This document shows, one piece after another, positions 35,406 to 43,249 of a DNA stretch of 64,000 nt. The notes under the pieces are model-generated. The model made no database searches. It worked only from the letters and a program-made list of their open reading frames with translations, and was not told the DNA's origin. The stretch is from positions 16,495,504 through 16,559,503 of the forward strand of contig OZ038460.1 in the NCBI GenBank assembly GCA_964036195.1. The letters are read 5' to 3'. This DNA comes from Sphaerolaimus hirsutus (taxonomy: Eukaryota; Nematoda; Chromadorea; Monhysterida; Sphaerolaimidae). Position 1 is the stretch's first letter. Every line of letters starts with the position of its first letter. Made by a program: the position numbers and the translations under genes.

Positions 35406-36134
35406 TTGCGATGTTTGCTTCCACCGTGATACCGCAAGATGAAAGGTTTTGATCTGAAAAAAAATTCGCTGTCATTATTTTGCACAACTGTTTTTGCAAA
35501 TGCAAGCGTGCGTGCAGGTCTACGCCCCTGTATCGAAGCAGTAGCTGTATTTAGGTTAAATTTGCAATATACATCTGAAATAACAATAATGACCTTGGGC
35601 TATAGAATCTAATATTATGGCAGGCAGGCAGGCAATATAAAATCCCATATAAATGCGAAATTATGCGGCTCATTGAAAAGAACGGTGATACGCAACATCC
35701 GGTCTAGGGCTGGAAAATATCATTTTTTTAAGAATGGTGTTTTTTAAACAATGGAGTTTTTAAAATAAAAACGGTTTTTTATGCTCCTTAATATGGTTGT
35801 GAGTTAACGTAGGTATACAGGTATACCGACAAGCTTTTTGGTTTTATATATAGCCATACAATGGCTGTCGGTCGAGCCATTGTGTGGCCCTATGTGAAAA
35901 ATTCAAGTGGTGATTTCTGCCAAAAAATCTACTTTTTGTCAGCTCGTTAGTGTTTTTCGCCTTTTGTCAAACGTTCTTGACTTCTGAAGTTGGGCACGGA
36001 ATAATGCTTAAAAAATGTTGTAAGAGAAAAAAAGTTTTTATGACTCGGTTTTTGAAAAACAATGTTTTTTGATTGAAAAATGTGGGTTTTTTCTTCAAAA
36101 GTTCCCAAATACGGCAATGGGTAAACATAATATA

Positions 36135-37447
36135 CACTACCGTGCATAATAGTGCGGAATGTGGTACCACGCATTGTTTTGGTGACACCCCAACGGAGAA
36201 AAGCATGGCTGCCGAGTAAATAGGCATTCGTTTGATGCACATGAGTGCTGACAATACGTGTACAAAAACTTAATTTTCTATCTTACTCATGAGGCATTCT
36301 AGAACAAAAGATTTGCACACACCTCACTTTGTTCATCGTGCATAATAGTCCGGAAAACGTCACTCAAGCTATTCTAAGTTGAAAATTTTTGATTAAAAAG
36401 CTGATGTTTTGACGGAGGGAATGATTCACAACATAAATGCCAAAAAATATCACCTCTGTTTACTCCCAGGTAATGCTTTTTAAGAAAAATGTTCACAATC
36501 AAGTACCAACATCTGGTAGCAATTGCTACGAAATAGATCATGCATTATTTCCTCATAAGCAGCTTTATAATGAACATAATATGTTGTACAAAATTTTGGA
36601 CTTATCTAAAAGATTATGTAAGGGGCCTAATAAGTGATTTGAACTATAAGTAAGCACCCACACAAAACTGCACTTACAAGGCACTGGCACCACAACATGA
36701 AAACTTACATACAGACCCTGTACAACCACACATAGCTGAAGTTGGACTGGCACACAACTTAGAGCATTCTTGAGGGTACTTGACCATATAACTCACAAAG
36801 TACATATGAGCCCAGTTAAATCATGTTCTTAAGCCAAATTAATATGTAGAAATTATCTACATTTTCAGGAACAAATTTGATGAATCTCATCATCAAAATT
36901 TTTGGCCTAAGAACAAATACTTTCTGGTCATCAAGATTCACTGTAGGTACTGTATCTAGGTACCTACAAGTGTCTTCAAATGATAAACAACTCAAAATCC
37001 CAATGTGCAGTTTGAAGATGTAATCCAGATTGCAGATTACTGACCCATACTATGGGAAACAGGCTAAGCTAAGCATTGTCACTTTCATTTTTCTTTATCA
37101 TTCAAGATCATATATAACATAAATATGGGAATGTTTACTGAAATTTTATGTTGCAAATCATTCCCTCCATCAAAACATCAGCTTTTTAATAAAAAAATTT
37201 TAAGTTAGAATAGGTTCAGTGACGTTTTCCGGACTATTATGCACGATGAACAAAGTGAGGTGTGTGCAAATCTTTTGTTCTAGAATGCCTCATGAGTAAG
37301 ATAGAAAATTAATTTTTTGTACACGTGTTGTCAGCACTCATGTGCATCTAACGAATGCCTATTTACTCGGCAGCCATGCTTTTCTGCGTTGGGGTGTCAC
37401 CAAAACAATGCATGGTACCACATTCCGCACTATTATGCACGGTAGTG
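36135..37447. mobile_element. Tc1/mariner-like MITE with ~300-bp inverted repeats
   Basis: The ends CACTACCGTGCATAATAGTG and CACTATTATGCACGGTAGTG are flanked by TA (36133-36134 and 37448-37449). The inverted arms run to about 36436 and from about 37147, with a second copy of the GTGCATAATAGTCCGGAAAA motif in each arm. The 700-bp centre has no transposase. Confidence 0.85.
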
Positions 37448-37603
37448 TACTAGTATATCAGACAAAGTGTACCGTAGAATAGCTCTAGAGACATGGGATA
37501 GCATTATGGATTAGTGGTGAATGCTAATACATTAAGAGTGATGCTTCAGGTCTGTGGGAGTATGTGCGAGCAGGGAACACATTGGCTCAATATTATATAA
37601 ATA

Positions 37604-38160
37604 CAGGGGTGGGCATCTTCAGTTACCGCTGGGAAAATGCGATAGATTGAGCTACGGTTGAGCTATCAGTATGAAATTTTAACACAATGGAGTAGACTCC
37701 ATAGGACACCTATTCTGAAGTTTGCAACCCAAACGGCCACATTTTGGGTGAGTTGTGGAACACACGGTTTTGAGTGTAATTTTGTGACTTGGCGTCACCC
37801 ATAGGATAAATCGAGGGTGCCATTTGAAGGGGGGGGGGCATCGGTCGTTGGTGTCGTCCCATTCTGTCGTACATCGGCCGATTTTGATGCCCTTTGAGTA
37901 TGTTGTGGTCGCGCCTACTACCAAATTCTATTTTTACTCGAATAGTCCCCCAGTCCCGAGATAAGGGGGGTGAAGTCACAAAATTACACTAAAAACTGTG
38001 TGTTCCACAACTCCTCCAAACTGTGGCCGTTTGGGTTGCAAACTTCAGCATAGGTGTCCTATGGAGTCTACTCTATTGTGTTAAAATTTCATTGTGATAG
38101 CTCAACTGTAGCTCAAGCTATCGCGTTTTTCCAGCGGTAACTGAAGATGCCCACCCCTGT
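37604..38160. mobile_element. Foldback element with CAGGGGTGGGC ends
   Basis: The arms CAGGGGTGGGCATCTTCAGT and ACTGAAGATGCCCACCCCTG extend about 170 bp on each side, including AATGGAGTAGACTCCATAGG and its inverse. Related intact bodies (for example near 23505) suggest insertion into TATTATATACTACAC with a TA duplication, but the exact ends are uncertain. Confidence 0.7.
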
Positions 38161-38640
38161 ACTACACTAACATATCACGGTTTTTATAACATGATGAAAA
38201 CATGCAGAAATAGGTTTGCCATTGAAAATACACCAAAATCAATTAAAAGAACCCCCAATCTTACTTTAAATTGGACACTTACACGCAAAAAAATGACAAA
38301 ATACCTCGTGAACAAGTACTGAAAATTTCTTTTGACTTTTGAACAAAATAAAAAGGGTTTCGATGTTGGTCGTTTTTTTAAAGAAGGCTTTTTTTAAACA
38401 GTTAAAAACGCTGACCACCTCTAAAAACAAAAATAATCCAGTGATACAATAAAAACGAATTCCCACTCTGCGAATAGGGAATCTATTAGTGTCCGTCGAA
38501 TACAGCTGTTTTATTGAAGTTAATTGAAGTTTTTTTATGGGGTAGAGTACTTCTTCAGTGGTTGATTCTTCAGCCAATATTTTCGCTTAGAAATTGATAG
38601 ATAGTTTCGCGTGGCGTGCGACAGATAGACAGCAGGACAT

Positions 38641-38860
38641 CAGGTGCCAATCCCAGACCCTGTAAAGTGTAAAGTAGTGTCAAATGTCATCTCAAAGTCA
38701 TGCGAAGTGTCAATTGTCATGACACATGTAAAGTGCCAAGTGTCATGACAAATGTAAAGTGTCAGGCAGAGTACGGTAATAAAAATCATTCTTTTTGTTT
38801 TGATTGACATTTTACATGACATTTGACACTTCACACTTTACAGGGTCTGGGACTGCCCCC
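38641..38860. mobile_element. TGTCA foldback element, first copy
   Basis: The arms are CAGGTGCCAATCCCAGACCC and CAGGGTCTGGGACTGCCCCC, with an interior of TGTCA/TGACA words. The same arms border the TGTCA satellite at 14439. Confidence 0.75.
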
Positions 38861-38896
38861 AGCAACGTTTAAGCATTACCTAAGCCCACATGAGCC

Positions 38897-39079
38897 CTGG
38901 TGCCAATCCCAGACCCTGTAAAATGCCCTGTAAAATGTGAAATGTCATGGAAAGTGTCAAAAGTCAAGTAAAATGCCCTGCAAAATGGCAACACGTTTGC
39001 CATTTTGCAGGGCATTTTACGTGACTTTTGACACTTTGCATGACATTTGACATTTTACAGGGTCTGGGACTGCTCCCAG
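38897..39079. mobile_element. TGTCA foldback element, second copy
   Basis: The arms CTGGTGCCAATCCCAGACCC and CAGGGTCTGGGACTGCTCCC meet near 38990 with almost no loop. Same family as 38641-38860. Confidence 0.75.
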
Positions 39080-39438
39080 GTAATATTACGATGAGTACGG
39101 CAGAAACGCTCCACAAAAATAACTTGTAATGTGGTATGAAAAAGCATGCTTGCACAGAAATGTTCAGAAAAACAACCGCAGAAACACTACAGAAGGATAC
39201 TAAAAGAATGGAAGGGCAATATAAGACATCAATAAAGAAAATAATTAAAATAAAACCGGACGCGGCTAAAAGGATCGAAAATTTCTAGAAATTAACCCCT
39301 TTCGACGGAACCCCAGAGAACACCCATCTTCCCTATGTCGGTAATAATTAATAACTTATTGAAGCATTTACAAGTTTCCCTCGCAAAAGCCCCACATAAA
39401 TATTCGTGGAGTTATTCAAGTAGCTCTCTTTCATAAAA
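39080..39438. other. Unassigned DNA
   Basis: No convincing gene or repeat was seen in this stretch. Confidence 0.5.
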
Positions 39439-39446
39439 GTTGTCAC

Positions 39447-40483
39447 TAGTGTTGGCCGATGTTTTTTAAACGTTTTTTTTTTAAACCAAACATGACATCC
39501 GAAATGTTTTTTTTTAAACATCGGCCAAGAGTTTTAGTACTAAGCACTAGGTATTTTGAAAAATTTTTGCGCGCAAGCGCGCAATTTCTCACACAAATTG
39601 ACATTGGTTATTGTTTTCATTGGTTTTGTGCCATTTTTAGTATCAAATTATCCATTACCCCCCCCCCCTCGTTTGACCCCCCCCCCTTTCGAGACCACTA
39701 TGAAACAATCACCCCCCCCCCCCTCGAGATACCCCCCCCAGATCTAGTGTAAAGAGAACGTACATGCCAAATACTGCAGTTTGTGTTCTGCGTAGTGCAG
39801 AACACACGTTAAAACAATGTCGGAATCACGTTAGAACATTGTTTATACCATCTACGTACTAATATAAGTCTACATAACTTTATAAATGGCAGTTTTTGTT
39901 GTATTTTTCGACGTCTGCGTACGTTTCAGACGACAATTTCGTACTGGGATTTAAAAAAGTTTTCTTGTGAAATAATAACCCCCCCTCGAAATACCCCCCC
40001 TCGTTCTACCCCCCCCCCTCTCGAGACCACTATGAAACAATCACCCCCGGGGGGTATTTCGAGGAAATACGGTATGTGCTACCATGGGCTAATAAGCCAT
40101 CATATGTTGCTGTAGTATATAATATTGAGGTAGTGTGCTTCCATGTACCTCCACAGTGTGTAACTTCACTCCCAAAGTAACAACCTCCTTTTATAACCTT
40201 GTTTCATCACTATTCCATGTCAAAATTTACCCGAAGTCACGAACATACGACTATAAGGCGATATACGAACGTGTCGACAAAAAATGGATATTTTTGACAC
40301 AAATCACTACTTATAATGCTACCCCATGGCTCAACAGCCATTATATGGTCATATATAACATCACAGAGTATTGCCACTGTCTGATATACCTACATATGTT
40401 GACACAAGGTCATATCTGGGAGCTTTTAAAAAAACGTTTTTTTTTAAACATCGAGTTAAAAAAAACATTTTTTTACAACCCTA
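39447..40483. mobile_element. hAT-like element with perfect TSD, carrying a nested C-rich element
   Basis: The ends are TAGTGTTGGCCGATG and TTTTACAACCCTA, with identical flanks GTTGTCAC (39439-39446 and 40484-40491). It is an inverted relative of 24798-25468, and its body is split by a TACCGTATTT-family insertion at 39657-40074. The 126-codon frame 40135-40515 lies inside the repeat body and is not supported as a gene. Confidence 0.9.
39657..40074. mobile_element. TACCGTATTTCCTCGAAATACCCC element, left end truncated
   Basis: The right end GGGGTATTTCGAGGAAATAC-GGTA is intact, and the left TACCGTATTT motif is missing. The interior (GACCACTATGAAACAATCAC, GTAGTGCAGAACACACG, GACGTCTGCGTACGTTTCAG) matches 61124-61586. 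Confidence 0.8.
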
Positions 40484-40703
40484 GTTGTCACCATAATACA
40501 CGTAAAAATAACTGATAAATTAAAAAGGTAGTTGCTGCAGGTGCAATAATAATTGGCACCCACAAATGAGAAAGTTCAAAATTCAGAAAAATGAGTCAGG
40601 CACGGAAACGGAACCCCCAAACATTTTTCACCATTTTCCGTCATCACTTTTTCGAAAAAAATCCAACAGGACGTAAACGTATGCATCCGCATCCAACCCG
40701 AAA

Positions 40704-40937
40704 ATGGCGGCACCCAGAGACAACAATTTGGTGCAACTCAATGTAAATTACCTGAGTATCCTGTCTGTGACCAAAGACGCTGGGACAAAAATGTTCCGGT
40801 CGAATCAGGACAATGTCGCGTCGTTGTTTTTAAGTAAAATGCTGCACTTTGTAGGTAATCCAGAATGGTTCCAGAAAGGCTGTGCAAGAATGATGAAAAT
40901 ATCATTTGAAAATAATCTGCAAGATGCAGGAACTTAT
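40704..40937 (+). CDS. Probable first exon of an unrecognised gene
   Basis: An ATG in good context (GAAAATGGCGGC) opens a frame of non-repetitive, well-mixed protein: MAAPRDNNLVQLNVNYLS, then FRSNQDNVASLFLSKML and GNPEWFQKGCARMMKIS. The frame continues to 41156, but from 41034 it reads into a TACCGTATAT repeat, so the real exon must end earlier. GT dinucleotides near 40852 and 40938 are candidate donors. The gene would run toward the 3' end of NDUFAF7 from the opposite strand. I do not recognise the family and cannot place further exons. Confidence 0.5.
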
Positions 40938-41033
40938 GTCACAGAAAATTTTTGGTTCCGATTTTTTTTAAATATTATTCATTTTAATTTTCTGAATATT
41001 TTTGATTACGATTCTTTTGAAAACAACAGAAAA

Positions 41034-41448
41034 TACCGTATATCCTCGAATAAGTTCCTCGGGGAGTTATTTTTTCATCACAGCTTTTCGAGCGGGGACT
41101 TATTCGAGGGGGTGGAGTTATTCGAGGGGGGAGTTATTTTTACATCAGAATATTAAGTTACATCCATTATCAATATATTGTATGGAAAAGGTCAAATTTC
41201 AATAATTCATGTGATGAAATCAATGCTAGTGAACATTACCTGCAAAAATTACATGTCTTTTATAAAGATAACATACATAAAAACGTCTGTCATACATGGA
41301 CTTCATTGTCACCCATTAAAGAGGGGGGAGTTATTCGAGGGGGGAGTTATTCGAGGGGGGAGTTATTCGAGGGGGAGTTATTTTGTCTTCAGTCAGCTAA
41401 CAGGGGGGAGTTATTCGAGGCGGGGGACTTAATCGAGGATATACGGTA
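41034..41448. mobile_element. TACCGTATATCCTCGAATAAG element (TTATTCGAGGGGG family)
   Basis: It starts TACCGTATATCCTCGAATAA and ends TTAATCGAGGATATACGGTA. Near the right end the word GGGGGGAGTTATTCGAG is repeated at least five times, echoing the terminal motif. Non-coding. A sister copy is at 62806-63218. Confidence 0.75.
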
Positions 41449-41721
41449 TGTCAAATTCGAAAAGGGTAAAATCGGATGTAAAAATTCTCTAGTGGAATAA
41501 ATAGATTTCTGCATCCTACAAAGACAGAGAGAGAAAGGGTGCATAGAAAGCCACTAAAGTGAAAACTACTTCTACTCAAGAACTCCATTCAAGAAAAACA
41601 AATGTCATCATGATTTTACAGGGCACTTCATTTTTACAATCTCAATTTAAACGAAGCTTCAGACCAGATTTGAGGCATATAAGTGCAAAATTTGTGGAAA
41701 ACGGAAAAAAAGAATCGAGAT

Positions 41722-41856
41722 TCAAGCACTAAATCCAGCTGGCGCCATATTGTTATCACGGAAAATTGGTCCCAGAGACGGCGGGAACATTGCCAAAACC
41801 TTGAATCTATTTCCCATTTCTTCCGGTGACAAGAGCACATGCATAGTTCTGGCAAT
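41722..41856 (-). CDS. NDUFAF7: NDUFAF7 exon 10 (C-terminus)
   Basis: After an acceptor TTTCAG (41857-41862 on the minus strand) the frame reads IARTMHVLLSPEEMGNRF, then KVLAMFPPSLGPIF and ends GFSA-stop. This is the conserved end of NDUFAF7/MidA proteins, where a P-x-x-MGERF-like motif precedes a short C-terminal segment. It lies about 12.8 kb from exon 9 because an entire BEL/Pao retrotransposon occupies the intron. The reading phase (0) fits exon 9. Without this exon the protein would lose its last 44 residues. Confidence 0.85.
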   Translation of the reverse strand: MARTMHVLLSPEEMGNRFKVLAMFPPSLGPIFRDNNMAPAGFSA

Positions 41857-42066
41857 CTGAAATACGCAGGTGGTTAATTTACGATTTGTTGACGCATGTG
41901 AAATTTCGCGCAAATTTTGTGACAAAATATTAATTACAAAAACTGTTGACAACTTGTCCAAAGAATCATGAAGTAACATCAATCAAGTGACAAATTTTTC
42001 CTATCAACCAGTGCGATCATTACTTTGTCACAGGTTTACCAAAATATCACATCAATTCATCGCACA

Positions 42067-43166
42067 TGTAAAATAATACGGAACTTGTTGAAATGACTTG
42101 TGAACCAGCTCCTATTCCTAACCGAGGAAGAGGACAAATGTGAACAAGTGTAAGTTGACGTGAAGCGTCGTCTCTAGTTGACGTTCCGTTATTTTATCAA
42201 ATGTGATTAGTTGAGTTGAAGTGAATTGACGTGAGTTAGTGTGAAGCAAATTTAGATTGTTTACCGAAGGTTTTGACGAACATTTTTATTTAGACAATTA
42301 AATACAAAGAAATAAATGTAAATAAAATATGTATAAAATTATACGTAAACAAAGGAATTAATTTACAACTAAATTAATTACTTAAACAAAACGTAAAAGA
42401 AGCTCTAATTACCGGAGAAATAAGGTAATTTAAAGAAGGCACTTAATTACGACAAAAGGCGACAATTAAGTGGCGCGGTTGTGAATAAAGCACCTCAAAC
42501 AGCGCAGGTGTGAAATAAAGCACTGAGGTGACTTAAAGCACCAAGCGTTAAACTTAGCACCAAAAACAAGCGACTTAATAAAGTGACTACGGCGCTTATT
42601 TAGATCCTAGGAAGAGATTCGTGTGAAGTTGACGAGGTTGCAAACACTGCCGATTCTAGCTGTGAAATCGGCTTTTAAGGGCCAGACCGATGGCGATTGG
42701 TTTGGCGCCAATCGGTCGGCTCTAATCTCCGATTTTTACCCAACATTTCCAATTGTGAAAGTTCAATCCTTGCCCGCTCGCTTCTCCGATGAAAAGCGAG
42801 CTAAACTGGCAAGATAGTGAAAATGTGAGCCAAGCCAGACAGCATTTGAAATGGCGCGCGGGCCCGGCCCCCCACTCGGGGCGGGCCCGCCGCTTAACAT
42901 AAACATGACGGCGTATATGCGTGCTGCTTGTCAAGGAAATGTGGCGGAATGTGAGCAATGACTAAGATCTAAATATGTGAACGGTGTGAAGCGCACGTTG
43001 TAAACAACATCGCTTGAGATATTAAATGGCGAATGTGAAGATGTTAAGTAAAGGAATGTGAATAAAAATGGAATCGTAATAAGTTGAATTAATTAAATAT
43101 AAAAGCGAACATAAGAACGTCAACTTAAATATTAAAGATTTTTACATTTTACGATAATGTTACACA
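42067..43166 (-). repeat. 3' LTR of the BEL/Pao element
   Basis: Same length and boundaries as the 5' LTR. On the sense strand an AATAAA-type word occurs at about 42286-42291 and an AT-rich TATAATTTTATA stretch at about 42333-42344. These are candidates for polyadenylation and promoter functions, unproven. The GC hairpin is at 42856-42892. Confidence 0.96.
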
Positions 43167-43176
43167 CTCCCGAAAC
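43167..43176 (-). promoter_or_regulatory. Short candidate polypurine tract
   Basis: The sense strand just before the 3' LTR reads TTTCGGGAG. Only the last five or six bases are purines, which is short for a plus-strand priming site. Upstream is an AT-rich stretch. Confidence 0.35.
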
Positions 43177-43249
43177 TAGAATAAAAATTAAATTTAATTT
43201 AATTTTATCTCAGCCAATCTCGGCAAATTGATGTGAAACAAAATCAAAA

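Larger units (their letters stand above)
35705..38423. mobile_element. Composite hAT-like element hosting two nested foldbacks
   Basis: The left end is TAGGGCTGGAAAATATC and the right end AACGCTGACCACCTCTA. The split body matches the shared hAT-like family (ATAGCCATACAATGGCTG on the left, AACATATCACGG on the right). It is interrupted by a TA-flanked element (36135-37447) and another foldback (37604-38160). I see no 8-bp duplication, so the outer ends are approximate. Confidence 0.6.

Noticed and set aside
37604..38160. Possible hAT element by its CAGGGGTGG end
   Set aside because: Comparison with uninterrupted relatives suggests a TA rather than an 8-bp duplication, so superfamily assignment was left open.
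40135..40515. 126-codon frame resembling minus-strand frames at 24823 and 32634
   Set aside because: All lie in the body of the same non-autonomous hAT-like family; frames break differently in each copy and no transposase motif is visible.
42623..42958. 64- and 78-codon frames within each LTR
   Set aside because: They occur identically in both LTRs by duplication and show no protein features; more likely chance frames.
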